From: Heliocidaris tuberculata
Taxonomy: Eukaryota; Echinodermata; Echinoidea; Camarodonta; Echinometridae
NCBI GenBank assembly: GCA_025618425.1
Contig: CM046842.1
Span: forward strand, 28,345,733 to 28,409,732
Length of the DNA stretch: 64,000 nucleotides
Direction: 5' to 3'
Shown in pieces: positions 33,128 to 46,627 of this stretch; the stretch's first letter is position 1, and the number at the start of each line of letters is the position of its first letter. Position numbers and translations under genes: made by a program. The notes below the pieces were generated by a model. The model was not told the origin of the DNA. It made no database searches and saw only the letters and a list, made by a program, of their open reading frames with translations.

Positions 33128-33935
33128 GTCTTTTTGATCCTTTGTCCTAGGTTTAGACTCTTGGAAAGAAAAGTTTCTGATCGAGGATCAACATTCACAC
33201 AAAACACTGAGTGTTAAAGATTAAGCTTCAAATTCCATCATGAAATATTATCAGGACAGTAAACCTCAATCCAAGGTGGTATTTTCGTAGATTTCATCGA
33301 CAAAGGCTTTACAAATAGGTCTATGCAAGTAACTGAAGTGACTAACAGTGAGCTAGAACTTGTACAGAAGAAAACATCAATTCGAAATCAGTTGTAAAGT
33401 TAAGTGAAGATAAGTCCACGTGCAGTTAAGCGAATGTTTGGAAAGATAGGCGAGTGCTCAAAGCCGTTGCCTTTACTAACTTTGCTACCAGATGATTGCT
33501 AAAATACAAATAAAACCAATGCTCGGAAGCTGTATTGGCATCTTCTATTGTAACAGCCCCTTACAATATTGATGAAATTAATAAAACATGAATCTATCTC
33601 TGGTAGGAAGCCAATTAGATTACAACACAATATAAATACATGTTTTTTGTGGTTTTCCCGGTCCACAAAATTAAGGCCACGCTCATTCAGCAATACATGA
33701 GACAATTATGTTTGTAGGTTAATATCATAATACGGATGGCTACTGCGAAGATTTTTTTTCCCTAACTCGTACAAGCAAATGTTTAAAAACCACAAAAGTT
33801 GATTGATCGCGTAACATGGAGAGACGGAACATTTTTTTTTTGTTTTTTTTTTTTTTTTGTAATGTAATTGGGGATGGGGTGGAGGTGACAGCCGATTTTC
33901 ATGTGGATCCACCAATAATATAAACATGTCGTTTT
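33128..33935. other. No gene seen; possible 5' flank of the minus-strand exon
   Basis: No TATA box or other element could be assigned. T/A runs occur at about 33832-33858. Confidence 0.4.
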
Positions 33936-33939
33936 TGCG

Positions 33940-34435
33940 AAGGTTCATAATCCCAAAGTTTCGTCATTCCGAAGGCTCGTTTCTCCGAAGCTTAGCTCCG
34001 AAGGTTAGCTTCTAAGTCTCATGATTGCGAAGGTACATGATTCCGAAAATGAAAAAGTTTTAAAAATTAAGGGAATTTAATAGGGTTCATAATTCCATTA
34101 ATGAAACAGGGTTTATAATTTCGAAGATTCATTATTCCGAAGGTTGCTTTATTCCGAAAATGAAAAAGGGTCATAATTCCAAAAATGAAATAGGCTTCAT
34201 GATTACGAAAATGAAATAGGGTTCATGATTAATTCCGAAACACAACATTCCCATACCGGGGGGGGGGGGGGGGTTCATAATTCCGAAAGCGAAATGGGAA
34301 CCACAATTCCGAACATTTGTTGCATTACTCAAAAGGTTCTTTATTTCAATAAATGATGTGGGGTTCTATTACGTTTTCGCATTTATTAACCTGCGGAATT
34401 ATGAACCTTCGAAAAAAAAATTCACCTCCCCCCCC
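33940..34435. repeat. Degenerate repeat of an ATTCCGAA motif with G-run and C-run borders
   Basis: Many copies of TTCATAATTCCGAA(A/G) with GAAAATGAAA spacers. Part is bounded by a G-run (34259-34273) and a C-run (34428-34441) next to complementary TTCATAATTCCGAA / GGAATTATGAACC, suggesting an inverted-repeat element. Confidence 0.75.
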
Positions 34436-34449
34436 CCCCCCGCCTCGCC

Positions 34450-35030
34450 AATCCCATCCACATAAATCAGCGATAGACGTCACCTTCAGGAGCTTACTTG
34501 GACAATAATTACCCATTAGGAAATTCATTTTAGCCTTTTAGTACGCGCGCGAATGTTCTACGCGACGAAAAGGTGTGTCTGCGCGTTGTGTATATGTGTT
34601 TGTTTGGGGTATTTTAAAAATTATATGGGGCTCCAGGTATACTCTGATAAATGTATCAGATAATGCTGATATTTATAGGCAAGTTTACTTTACCACAATA
34701 TTTTTTTTTTAACGTTTATAATTTGTCCTTAGTACAGAAGTTTATATGATTCTTTTCTTTAATAGCCCAATACGTAAAACCTGTAATGCTCTATCAAGGC
34801 TTTGGCCCTTGGGTCGATTTGGCCTACCTATATCTAGTCTCTTTGTACATTAAACTTGCAAATAAAGGACAAGCGATATTGCAAAAAGGGAAAATAAATG
34901 AATAGATAGATTAGCTTAACAAATAAATAGATACAAATAGGTAAATAAATAAAAAGTAAATAGATAATGCAGTCAATAAATAGTTAAAGGCAATTGCCAG
35001 GCTTTCGCTAGCGTCATGATTTTTGTCCAC
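34450..35030. other. No gene seen
   Basis: AT-rich with AAATAAATAGATA-type repeats at about 34895-34985. Confidence 0.5.
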
Positions 35031-35034
35031 TAAA

Positions 35035-35235
35035 ATGGCCATGAAAATCCAACAAGCGATCGTGAGACTCACAATCATAATCATCATGATAATTATATTA
35101 CTTTTCTTTCTTATCGTTTCCATAATGTTGAGCAGTCAGTCATGTCTTCGTCACTCTCTCGGAAGTCCAAACATTAAAGTAAAAAGCAGGTCTAGATTTT
35201 ATCAGGCAATTTACTTTCACTGTATCTTAAATTAA
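35035..35235 (+). CDS. Small ORF with a long hydrophobic segment (uncertain)
   Basis: An ATG with A at -3 opens 66 codons after an in-frame TGA at 35017. Residues ~11-33 are strongly hydrophobic (LTIIIIMIIILLFFLIV), followed by SSQSCLRHS. It could be a signal-anchor exon, a tiny membrane protein, or chance in ATA/ATT-rich DNA. No family match is recognised. A GTAAAA site at about 35179 could be a weak donor. Confidence 0.2.
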   Translation: MAMKIQQAIVRLTIIIIMIIILLFFLIVSIMLSSQSCLRHSLGSPNIKVKSRSRFYQAIYFHCILN

Positions 35236-35614
35236 ACCTGTCATTTCGCGTACGTCAAAACATTACTGTTGCAAAACAGTCGAGATAATATCAGCAATAA
35301 CCTACAATTTGTAACATTGACGTATTTTGGATTTTTGACCTCTCTATGTATGTGTCTTCTGCGTAATTAACTAGACGTCAAATTAAAAAGTTGGGGCTTT
35401 TCGCGGAGAAGTCTCTTTTGTGTATGACATATTTTTCATACATTATATAAGAAGAAATAAGAACTGAACTATGCTTTTCTCATAAGAGGTTATGGTGGGA
35501 GGGTCTTTCTTTAACAGCAACAATAATTTGGCAGAAACACGAATTGAGATCTGCTTTTGTAACTTCCTCTTTTGTGAATTTTCTAAAAACAGGTTATAAA
35601 CAGTGCGTCTCCCC

Positions 35615-35638
35615 CCCCCCCCCAAAAAAAAAATAATG

Positions 35639-35675
<37 letters not shown>

Positions 35676-35683
35676 TGATGATA

Positions 35684-35726
<43 letters not shown>

Positions 35727-35765
35727 TAATAATAATAATGATAACAATAATAATATTTTTTTTTT
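35615..35765. repeat. AAT microsatellite next to a C-run
   Basis: C-run at 35611-35623, then AAT/GAT repeats to 35750 and a T-run. It marks the left edge of the foldback element below. Confidence 0.9.
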
Positions 35766-36725
35766 AAGTCAGAAAAAGTCTCCCCAAATAAATATTTCAA
35801 AATATTTGCGGGAAATGTTTATACCTGTGGATAGCTTAGGGTCTCTTCTATCAAATGACACTCACAAAATCTGATATTTTAAACTGGAGTGAGCAAAAGA
35901 GACTTTTGCGAAAGGGTGCAAAATCCAGTCTTGACAAGAATTGGCATTTGTTCTGGCTAGCATTAACAGTTTTGAGAACCGTTAAAAGTTGACAGTTGGA
36001 AAAAAGTCTCCCCAAATGATCATTTCAAAATACCTTCATGAAATTTTCATAACTATAGATAACTTAAAGTCCCTCCTATCAAAAGACCCCAGATCATCTG
36101 ACGGTACTTTACGCTGGAGTGAGCAAAGTTATTCTTGTGAAACGGTGCAAAATCCATGATTGACAACAATTTGTATTACTTCTCACTGGTATCACCATAA
36201 AGACTTTAATTCTAATAATCAATCAGCATATATTCTGATTATTAAATGGCAATGATGAAAGAATAGGCTTTGTCTTCTCTATCTCCTGACATATCCCATC
36301 AAAACTTTATGGTTGAATGACAACGCTAGCTTGATTTATAAACTCGCCAAAATCGATAATTCAAAACACTCAATAAAAGAGTTATTTGCTCATTGAAGTA
36401 TAATATTTTTAATGAGATACGTAAGTACATAGAGAGAACAAAACCTATTCTTTCATAAATTTTCTGTTATTTATCAAAATATGACAATTCTATAAGCCTT
36501 TACATGACTCTCAACTATGCTGATACCAGCCAGAACAAATACCAGTTCTGGTCAAGTCTCGATTTTGCACATTTTCACGAAAGTGGCCTTTGCTTACTTG
36601 AGCGTAAAATAACGCCAGATATTTAGGTGTTATTTAACAAAAGAGACCAGAGGCTATCCACAGGTATAACATTTTCCTTCAAATATTTTGAAATTTTAAT
36701 TTGGAGAAACTTTTTCTGACTTTTA
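35762..36725. mobile_element. Foldback element with ~200-bp imperfect inverted arms
   Basis: The left arm (about 35765-35970: AAAAAGTCTCCCCAAAT, CTGTGGATAGCTTAGGGTCTC, GAGTGAGCAAAAGAGACTTT) is complementary to the right arm (about 36510-36725). A second, diverged copy of the left arm follows in direct orientation at about 36000-36200. Outer ends share a GTGCGTC / GACGCA motif. No ORF. Confidence 0.7.
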
Positions 36726-36954
36726 TTTTTATTTTTTTTCTGGGACGCAGTGTAGAGAGAGAGAGGGGGGGGGGGTCCTTCGGAAGCAACAGTTATAATG
36801 ATGGGGCAAAATAAGAATTAAGCTGTGCTTTTATATACTCTTCTTTAAATTTTCTTATAACAAAATATAGAGAGAGGGGGGTTCGTTCTGTAACGTATTA
36901 ATAACAATGATTAAAAACAAGGGAAATATGTAAGGAGACATAGTAACAAGAAGG

Positions 36955-37086
36955 CAGGGGTGGATCCGGGGGCAGCTTCCTGTGGCAGCAAAAGGCTGAT
37001 AACCCTTGGGGGGGTTAAATAATTAGAATTTTTTTATTATATTGTGCCCCCTCCCTCACCTCACAAAATCCTGGATCCGCCACTGG
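36955..37086. mobile_element. Short MITE (GGGTGGATCC ends)
   Basis: GGGGTGGATCCGGGGG at the left and CCTGGATCCGCCACTGG at the right are inverted repeats flanking ~100 bases. Confidence 0.65.
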
Positions 37087-37089
37087 CAG

Positions 37090-38224
37090 AAGGGGTAAAT
37101 TTGGAAAGAGTATGAAAAATATATAGATGATTAGCTAGCGAGGAACTTAAATCATTCAATATCCTCTTTATTCTGCCAAATGATATTTCAATATAAACAC
37201 ACAATATATATCAAACTCAAAAATACATTTATATTTTTAAACAAAAAGTATTCCGATATAAGCTATATGAAATACATAGCGAGGCTTTTTAAATGAAGAT
37301 ACTGACATTTCTCTGTTGTTGTTTTTTTATGAGGTAATTGAAAGTAAAGTTTTCCTCAAAATATATTAGAGCCTTTCATAATCCCTTCCATATTCCCTTT
37401 CATATTCCGAATTTTTGAACGCATTTAGAAAACTTCAGAAGTTTTTAAAGGATATTGGGTAAGAGAAAACATGATGGAAATATGACACAAGGAACAATCC
37501 ACCAATTATGTAAATCACGTTGTGGGGTTTCTTTGTTTAATAGTTAACACAAAGTGAAAAAGAAGCTAAAGTGAACTTAGCAGTTACTGAGATTTTTTAA
37601 GTTTAAAGTTTTAAGTTTGACGTGTATTCATTCCCATATACATCCTAGATTCATATACATCATAGCTTTACATCATAGATTAAATAATCTTTTAAAATGT
37701 ATGGTCACATAAAATCATACATAGATTAAGGGGTCGTCATGAGCACAACTACAGTTAATGTCTTCATCGCAAGTAAAATTATCATACAATAAATATACAT
37801 ATATATGCAGTTAACAGCTTACATCAGATAAGAAAAAATCAAACAAAAATATCACGAAGTGCTATGAAATAAACTAAGTGTTCGTAATATCAACAGTATC
37901 AGAAAAAACGCATCTGTTTTAAAGTTTATGAAGAGTAAACTGACCACATAGTATCAATACTAACAATTTTTTAAAAATATATTTATATGTAATACTAACA
38001 AAATTTACATTTATACAGTGATAACTGCTAAACTATTCTGTCTCTAACAAACATTGTGAGCTGGAATACAGCAGTAATATAAATCTTCTTTTTTTAATGA
38101 CCGTCTGTTTGAATATATTATAGTGTGTAATTAATAAATGAAGAAGTCAGCAGGAACGAAGGCTAGATTTTACAAACTATTTGGAACCAAAATGATGCAA
38201 TAAAATTTGGCACGAAGGAATATA
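37090..38224. other. No gene seen
   Basis: AT-rich DNA without a supported exon. Confidence 0.5.
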
Positions 38225-39165
38225 CTACCAAGTTTTTATTTATATTATATTATATTTTTTCCTGAAGGAAGATACAAACTGTGATTTTGTTATGTCATGG
38301 GGAATAATATTCCAATGTTTAGGACCTATGTAACTCATTGACTTAGCTTCATGACTTGATTTAATGGACCATAAATGAAATTTGTGTGAAGATCTAGTAT
38401 CATAATTATGAACTTGACTATTATACTGGAAGATGTTTAAAAAGGAGGTAGGTAATAACCTAGTTTTATATTTATACATGAACGTTTCAATTTCTTGCTT
38501 ATTTATATCAGATATATTTAATAATGATAATTTCTTGAAAATAGGAGCAGATTGCGCTAAATAGTGAGAATTAGTACCTATTCTTAAACATTTCTTTTGA
38601 ACTTTAAATAATGTGTCTAATTCAGTTTGAGTTGCAATTGTAGCCCATACAATATTACAGTATTTCAAATAAGGAAAGATAATGGAATGACATAATGTTA
38701 TTAAATTTTACGATAACAAACTATATTTCAGTTTATTTATTAAACCAATATTTTTGCTGATCTTGTGTAAAACATTTATAATATGGTCTTCAAATTCCAA
38801 GAAATTTTCCAATGTGACACCCAAAAAGTTAACAGAGCTACTGAATGGAATAAGTTTATTATCAATATAAATGGAAATATTGTCAGTATTAATAAAGGTT
38901 CTAGCTATGTTTGATATTACATGAAATTTTGTTTTTCGAAAATGAATACATTTGGTTTTATTGACATTCAGGGCTTACTTATTTGCTTTTAACCAGTCAG
39001 ATATATTCTCAAGTTCATTATTAAGAACATGGACAGTATTAATCAAATTTTTAGACGAAAAAAATACACTAGTGTCGTCAGCAAATTGATAAAAGGTTAA
39101 CAAACTAGATGATTTAGAAAGGTCATTTATGTATAAAAGAAAGAGCAAAGGACCCAGTACTGTTT
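38225..39165 (-). mobile_element. LINE reverse transcriptase fragment, minus strand
   Basis: Read on the minus strand from 39165, VLGPLLFLLYINDLS, the catalytic FADDTSVFF and ENISDWLKANK belong to a non-LTR reverse transcriptase. After a frame break, a C-terminal part follows (38668-38240) with KYCNIVWA, QKKCLRIG, HNYDTRSSHKFHL and WNIIPHDI. The 5' half is missing, and the break near 38950 makes the copy dead. Residue style differs from the CR1-like copy at 20.6 kb, so at least two LINE lineages are present. Confidence 0.8.
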
Positions 39166-39519
39166 TCATTAGATTTGTAAATAGACAAACATGCAATACA
39201 ACGTATATGGCCCAGTATAATGAATTCAATCAAGCAGGGCTGAACATAATAGATGTACAATTCACTAGATAACACACATAAATATAATGGTATTATTCCG
39301 ACTGTACGATGTAGATAATGTAATAACAAACCAGTGAATTATATACATCATGGACTTGTCCTAGCCATGGACAGGGCTGCAGGGAGGAGGTAGACTCATG
39401 GGAGAGCAAAGGGGCAGACACTCCGTCCTGTGCCCTTAAGTCAGGTAAGTAAATAATATAAAACACATACAACATGTTCAAAGTAATCTTATCAGAAAGA
39501 CAATCTTTTCAGCTTTTGA

Positions 39520-42500
39520 TTACACACACTTTAAAAATGATGTAATTTCCATGGCAACAATAAAAGGAAAGCGGAAAATTGTGAAGTGCAGAATAAGTCT
39601 TTGGATAAAATATCACGAATGTAATGAAAGTTCAGAACCCCCGTTCACTAGAAGCGTATACAGCGCAACCCATTGTACTGGTTCCTCAAAGGCAGTGTAG
39701 ACACATGATGTTACACACACTTTAAAAATAATGTCATTTCCATGGCAACAATAACAGGAAAGCGGGAAATTGCGATGAGCAGAATATGTCTTAGGATAGA
39801 TTATTACGTATGGCAATGAAAGATCAGAACCCTCTTTCACCGGAAGCGTATACAACGCAACCAATTGTGTCGGTCCCTCAAAGGCAGTGTAGACACATGA
39901 AGTTACACACACTTTAAAATTGTGCCATTTCCATGACAACAATAAGAAGCAAAGAGGAAAAGTGTGATGTGAAGAATAGACTTTGGATAAAATATCACGA
40001 ATGTAATGAAAGTTCAGAACCCCCGTTCACTAGAAGCGTATACAGCGCAACCCATTGTACTGGTTCCTCAAAGGCAGTGTAGACACATGATGTTACACAC
40101 ACTTTAAAAATAATGTCATTTCCATGGCAACAATAAGAGGAAAGCGGAAAATTGTGATGAGCAGAATATGTTTTAGGATAAATTATTACGTATGGCAATG
40201 AAAGATCAGAACCCTCTTTCACCGGTCCGGAAGCGTATACAACGTAACCAATTGTGTCGGTCCCTCAAAGGCAGTGTAGACACATGAAGTTACACACACT
40301 TTAAAATTGTGCCATTTCCATGACAACAATAAGAAGCAAAGAGGAAAAGTGTGATGTGAAGAATAGACTTTGGATAAAATATCACGAATGTAATGAAAGT
40401 TCAGAACCCCCGTTCACTAGAAGCGTATACAACGCAACCAATTGTACTGGTTCCTCAAAGGCAGTGTAGACACATGATGTTACACACACTTTAAAAATAA
40501 TGTCATTTCCATGGCAACAATAAGAGGAAAGCGGGAAATTGCGATGAGCAGAATATGTCTTAGGATAGATTTTCACGTATGGCAATGAAAGATCAGAACC
40601 CTCTTTCACCGGAAGCGTATACAACGCAACCAATTGTGTCGGTCCCTCAAAGGCAATGTAGACACATGAAGTTACACACACTTTAAAATTGTGCCATTTC
40701 CATGACAACAATAAGAAGCAAAGAGGAAAAGTGTGATGTGAAGAATATACTTTGGATAAAATATCACGTATGTAATGAAAGTTCAGAACCCCCGTTCACT
40801 AGAAGCGTATACAACGCAACCAATTATACTGGTCCCTCAAAGGCAGTGTAGACACATGATGTTACACACACTTTAAAAATAATGTCATTTCCATGGCAAC
40901 AATAAGAGGAAAGCGGAAAATTGTGATGAGCAGAATATGTTTTAGGATAAATTATTACGTATGGCAATGAAAGATCAGAACCCTCTTTCACCGGTCCGGA
41001 AGCGTATACAACGTAACCGATTGTGTCGGTCCCTCAAAGGCAGTGTAGACACATGAAGTTACACACACTTTAAAAATTAATCTCATTTCCATGACAACAA
41101 TAAGAAGAAAGCGGAAAATTGTGATGTGCAGAATATGACTTAGGATAAATTATTACGTATGGCAATGAAAGTTCCGAACCCTCTTTCACCAGAAGCGAAT
41201 ACAACGCACCAAATTGTACTGGTCCCTCAAAGGCAGTGTAGACACATGATGTTACACACACTTTCCAATAATTTTATTGCCAGGACAACATTAAAGAGGA
41301 AAGATGAAAATTGTGATGTGCTGAATATGTCGGAGAAACATGTATCAATGTATGATAATGAACCATCAGTACTTTCTTTTGCCAGAAGCGCATGCAACGC
41401 AACCAAATGGGCTGGTCCCTCAAAGGTAGCGTAGACGCATGATGTTACACACACTTTAAAAATAATATCATTTCCATGACAACAATAAGAAGCAAAGTGG
41501 AAAAATGTGATGTGAAGAATACGTCTTTGGATAAAATATCACGAATGTAATGAAAGTGCAGAACTCCCGTTCACTAGAAGCGTATACAACGCAACCAGTT
41601 GTGTCGGTCCCTCAAAGGCAGTGTAGACACATGAAGTTACACACACTTTGAAAATAATGCCATTTCCATGGCAACAATAAGAAGAAAGCGGAAAATTGCG
41701 ATGTGTAAAATATGTTTTAGGATAAATCATTACGTATAGCAATGACAGTTCAGAACCCTCTTTCACTAGAAGCGTATACAACACAACCAATTGTGCTGGT
41801 CCCTCAAAGGCAGTGTATACACATGTTGTTACACACACGCTTTAAGAATAGTGCCATTTCCATGGCAACAATAAGAAGAAAGCGGAAAATTGTGATGTGT
41901 AAAATATGTCTTAGGATAAATTATTACATATGTAATAAAAGTTCAGAAACCCCGTTCACTAGAAGCGTATACAACGCAACCAATTTGTGCTGGTCCCTCA
42001 AAGGCAGTGTAGACACAAGATGTTACACACACATTAAAATAGTGTCATTTCCATGGCAACATTAAGAAGCAAAGAGGGAAAATGTGATGTGCAGAATATG
42101 TCATAGGATAAAATATCATGTATGAAAATGACCAATTTGAGCCCTCTTTCCCAGAAGCGCATACAACGCAACCAATTGTGCTGGTCCCTCAAAGGTAGTG
42201 TAGACACAATGTCATGTTTGTTACACACTCTTGAAAAATAATTTCATTTCCATGACATCAATAAGAAGAAAGCGGAGAATTGTGATGTGCAGAATATGTC
42301 TTAGGATAAATTATTACGTATGGCAATGAAAGTTCCGAACCCTCTTTCACCAGAAGCGAATACAACGGAGCCAATTGTACTGGTCCCTCAAAGGCAGTGT
42401 AGACACATGATGTTACACACACTTTAAAAATAATATCATTTCCATGACAACAATAAGAAGCAAAGTGGAAAAATGTGATGTGAAGAATACGTCTTTGGAA

Positions 42501-43110
42501 ATATCACGAATGTAATGAAAGTGCAGAACTCCCGTTCACTAGAAGCGTATACAACGCAACCAGTTGTGTCGGTCCCTCAAAGGCAGTGTAGACACATGAA
42601 GTTACACACACTTTGAAAATATTGTCATTTCCATGGCAACAATAAGAAGAAAGCGGAAAATTGTGATGTGTAAAATATGTTTTAGGATAAATTATTACGT
42701 ATGGCAATGACAGTTCAGAACCCTCTTTCACTAAGCGTATACAACGCAACCAATTGTGCTGGTCCCTCAAAGGCAGTGTAGACACATGAAGTTGCACACA
42801 CTTTAAGAATAGTGCCATTTCCATGGCAACAATTAGAAGCAAAGAGGAAAAGTGTGATGTGCAGGATAGTCTTTGGATAAAATATCACGTATGTAATGAA
42901 AGTTCAGAACCCTCTTTCACAAGAAGCGCATATAACGCAACCAATTGTGCTGGTCCCTCAAAGGTACCGTAGACACGTAATGTAAAATATGTCTTAGGAT
43001 AAATTATTACGTATGACAATGAAAGTTCAGAACCCTCCTTCACCAGAAGCGTATACAACGCAACCAATTTTGTCGGTCCCTCATAGGCAGTGTAGACACA
43101 TGATGTTACA
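39520..43110. repeat. Satellite array of ~190-bp monomers (~19 copies)
   Basis: The marker CAAAGGCAGTGTAGACACATG recurs in two overlapping forms at about 190-192-bp steps from 39691 to 43086. In the first half two monomer types alternate (CCCCGTTCACTAGAAGCG and CCTCTTTCACCGGAAGCG), giving a ~380-bp higher-order period; the right half is more mixed and ends in a shortened unit. Many minus-strand frames stay open across whole monomers (CVTSCVYTAFEGP, ALYTLLVKEGSELSL), but lack of a start, promoter or family match argues against a gene. Confidence 0.95.
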
Positions 43111-43114
43111 CCCT

Positions 43115-44060
43115 TTTTTTCAGGCGAAAAGTTAGTTCGATGCCCTGACTGCTTTTCAATTACTTGAAAGCAATACTGCTCTGTATTTAACAGCGGTGGG
43201 CGCGCAGGGAGGGGGGGGGGGGGTTCCTTTTTCCCGCGCGAAGCGCGAAAGTTTTGATATTCTGGCAAATTTCAGAGAAAGATAAAAGGAGTATCCCCTT
43301 CCCGCAAGAAGCGCGAAAACTTTGCCGTTTTAGCAAATTTGGATAGGAAGATAATGGCTCGTAGGAACTTTTTAGACTTTTTCTTTCCAGGACATCACTA
43401 AAAAAAGCAAACAAGGAATATGTTTCGGAAAATTTATGAATGTATAATGAGGAATTAGAAAACCAAAATCTTTTCCTTTAAACATAAATTCAATTTTGAT
43501 TAGAATATTTGAAATTTTCATGATTACATTTACTGTTAATAATATAATTATGATTATTAATATTCATATTTCCATTATTACCATTACTACTTTATTCAAA
43601 ATTCCTTGGATGATCAAGCAAAGGTGTCTGATAAAAGGATAATATGACAGTGGCTACATGGCCCTTGCAATCCAATACAGAATTTGTATCGATATATATA
43701 GAACTCAAGAGGGCGCTACTCTAGTTAAGGAAATCAAGAAAAGTGTGTTTTCATAAGGTCCAAAAGGATGAAAACACACGAAATGTGTACACACCGCATT
43801 TGGGGGACTGAAAAACAATCGAACAATTTTGCACTTTAGCAAATGATTTTTGAAAAGATATGAACTATAAAGTAATGTTCTGGTCTTAATTTTAAGATGC
43901 AGAAGGCAAAATGATTTTTTTTTTTTTTTACATTTTAAGTAAGAAAATGATGCGAAAATATGATTTGAAATTGAAGCTCCGGCTATCGGTCCCTCAATTT
44001 CTAACTGTCCCTCAATTGCTGTGTGTGAACATGATCTGGTACCCATAATGCATGGAGGGT
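43115..44060. other. No gene seen
   Basis: Contains a G-run (43210-43223), CGCGCGAAGCGCGAAA blocks at about 43235 and 43305, and T-runs. 43980-44030 repeats a short piece of the satellite (GGTCCCTCAATT). Confidence 0.5.
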
Positions 44061-44067
44061 GCATGCA

Positions 44068-44068
44068 C

Positions 44069-44101
<33 letters not shown>

Positions 44102-44135
44102 CGTGGGCGTGTGTGTGTGTGTGTGTGTGTGTGTG
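44068..44135. repeat. TA/TG microsatellite
   Basis: (TA)n then (TG)n with a GCGTGGGC interruption. Confidence 0.95.
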
Positions 44136-44139
44136 GATA

Positions 44140-44250
44140 AAGCCCTAAGGGCGAAAATTAGTACTTCTAACTTGTCTTCATTTATTGTTTTCGATTTACA
44201 TTTCATCTCCGAGCAGTACTTCTATTAATATATATATATATATATATATA
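44140..44250. repeat. Dispersed repeat ending in TA microsatellite
   Basis: CTTCATTTATTGTT, GAGCAGTACTTCTATTA and (TA)n occur in the same order at about 56430-56500. This marks a repeat family whose end seeds TA tracts. Confidence 0.6.
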
Positions 44251-44474
44251 ATAAAACCTGTAAATCCATTCGTGTAGGGTACACATTTATAGTAATAGTT
44301 GGTGTTGAATTAGTTTAAAGTTATACTTATGTTTTTTTTTATATAAACAAGAATTATTAAGATGCTTTATTGCAGCCCTCGTCATTCTTAAACGGAGCAT
44401 AAAGTAAGCGCCTTTGGTTTCCCTTTTACCATTTTTTACTGCGTGTTTGTCACTATTCACCTGCTTAATATTTT

Positions 44475-45240
44475 GATACCATGTACCTTCATATCAAAAA
44501 TGTTTCTGTGACACAGAGCCGGTTTAACTCTTCGCAACTCGACGCAATTCGCGTGAGGTTGCAGTTAGCTCTCAAATTGTTAAACAGTTTAAACAAATTT
44601 CAAGCTCTCGAGAACTCCTGAACAACTCGGTCAAACGATACTTTCAACTCGTAGTATCCGGAGTAATTCTCCATAAATTACCATAAATTTCCATACACGA
44701 GTTCCCTCGAGTCTAATGCGAGCATTTGAGAGTTCTCCACGAGCGCACCGAGTCTCTGGTGAGCTAAACACGAGGTTTGCACGAGTAGGGTGAGTTATAC
44801 CGAGTTTGATTAACGGGAGTCTGATCACGTGGTTTCCATTTGGCGGTAATAAGCACGTTTTACAACTGCATTGAACAAGTGCCACATGAAAAAGAGCAAG
44901 ATGCCAAGGGTGTCCTGGGGGGTAATTGTCCTAGGGGGTAGTTGTCCGGGGAGTAGTTGTCCGGGGGTAATTGTCTAGGGGGTAGGTGTCCGGATACGCC
45001 TAGACACAAGTAATGCGCCTGTTGTGACCTATATATTCCGAAATCGAACTTAGGCTGTATTTTGATACCATGTACCTTCATATCAAACTTCATTAAAATC
45101 CGTCAAACATTACTAAAGTTATCGAACGGAAACCACATTTTTGGATTTTCGCATATTTAATGAGCTATGACCTTTGACCTTTGGCCTACATACTCCGAAA
45201 TCAAACTTAAGCTGTATTTTGATACCATGTACCTTTTCAA
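44475..45240. repeat. Dispersed copies of a TTTGATACCATGTACCTT block and an 18-bp minisatellite
   Basis: The block occurs at about 44472, 45060 and 45216; the last two copies share ~60 bases (TCCGAAATC.AACTTA.GCTG upstream). Between them, 44920-45000 holds about five units of GGGGGTAGTTGTCCGG. 44520-44820 has many ACTCG/CGAGT motifs and no gene. Confidence 0.75.
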
Positions 45241-45774
45241 AGAAAGTAATATTTCCAATACACTGCAGCAGAGTATCCAAATATCAAAATAATAGTGTCG
45301 TGTACGAGGCTAGCTTTGTAGATGCATTTTCATGCATTTTTCATTGGGGGAAAACCTCATAAGGTAGATACTGCGTTTTTCATTGGGGAAACTGAAAGGT
45401 AACTGTAGATACTGCGTTTTGCAGTTATGGTCAGAAAACTGAATGTGTCACATGAAAAGGGATTGTCTACTGTCTATTTTTATGCAAAAAAGTGAAAATC
45501 GAAAAAAATGTTAGATACTGCGTTTTTCCTTGGGGGGGGGGGCAGATTTTTCTGATTCATGTCAGTTTTCCTTTATTACACCCACATTCACTTTGATTCA
45601 GGTTTTAAGCTATTTCAAGTCATGTTTTGAGCATGTGGACATTTCAAGAGTATTCCTCTTGAGGGAAGACTTCTACTATTTTTTTATGGTGGGAATTAAT
45701 ATTAACAGTGTCAAAATGATTTTTTTTTCCATCTTTAGGAGCACTCACCTCCTTTTCTACGTTGGGTAAAAAGG

Positions 45775-45945
45775 GAACATGCATGTATGTAGGGGAAAAA
45801 ATTACCCCAAATGGGGTATAATTTACCTAATGATGGGTACATTTTACCCATTATTGGGTTAAATATTACCCAGCAAACATACATGTTCCCTTTTTTTTAA
45901 ACCCAATATGAGGTAAAATTGTACCCAACTCGTTCTAGTGTGTAC
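45775..45945. mobile_element. MITE with TTACCC-rich inverted repeats
   Basis: AAAAAGGGAACATGCATGT at the left is mirrored by ACATACATGTTCCCTTTTTT near 45880. The centre has TTACCC/GGGTAA blocks. Relatives are at 49505-49710 and 62438-62610. Confidence 0.7.
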
Positions 45946-45949
45946 ATAT

Positions 45950-46596
45950 TATTGTAAATATTGTGATGCATTTTACATGTTTTTGATATTTCAACTTGTC
46001 CCAGTTGTAAAGATTGTTTCACCCATATTCATATATAAATAACATCAAAACAAGTTGTCGTATATATTTTATGCGACTTTTATTCCCCTCTAATATGATA
46101 CTATGACACATATATCTTTCTGTGAATCCTTGGAAAGGGTGTATTTTTTCTCATCTTATATCAATGAATGTTTCTGAAGACAAACAAAATTTATTTGCTA
46201 TCAAGTAGCGACTGTATGGATGTAACTGTGTCATTTTGGGATAAGTAATATGTATGTTAATAAAAACGAATTACTGATAATGAATATAATTCAATGATTT
46301 CTTAAATTTAACACTGTCAAATAAGCTCTGTAGCTGTTATCACATAATTATGTTATTTTGCGTCATGCCAGTGTGTTTTGTTTTTTGTTTTTTGTTTCTT
46401 TTTTTCTTTGTGTATGGGATTTCTCTTTTGCCTTTAATGATGATTATAACATGTCAGAAATTTATTTCAATAAACGACTTTAATATGAATTCGAATTTAC
46501 ATTAATTTTTATTAGATTTTTGTTTTTGTTTGTTGTTGTTGTTTTGTTTTTTTAAGTAGGAATAAGAATATCAATTCTGTATCCGTCTCTCTTTCA

Positions 46597-46627
<31 letters not shown>

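Noticed and set aside
39613..42842. Minus-strand ORFs of ~100 residues in the satellite
   Set aside because: They repeat with the satellite monomer, whose length is close to a multiple of three; no family is recognised.
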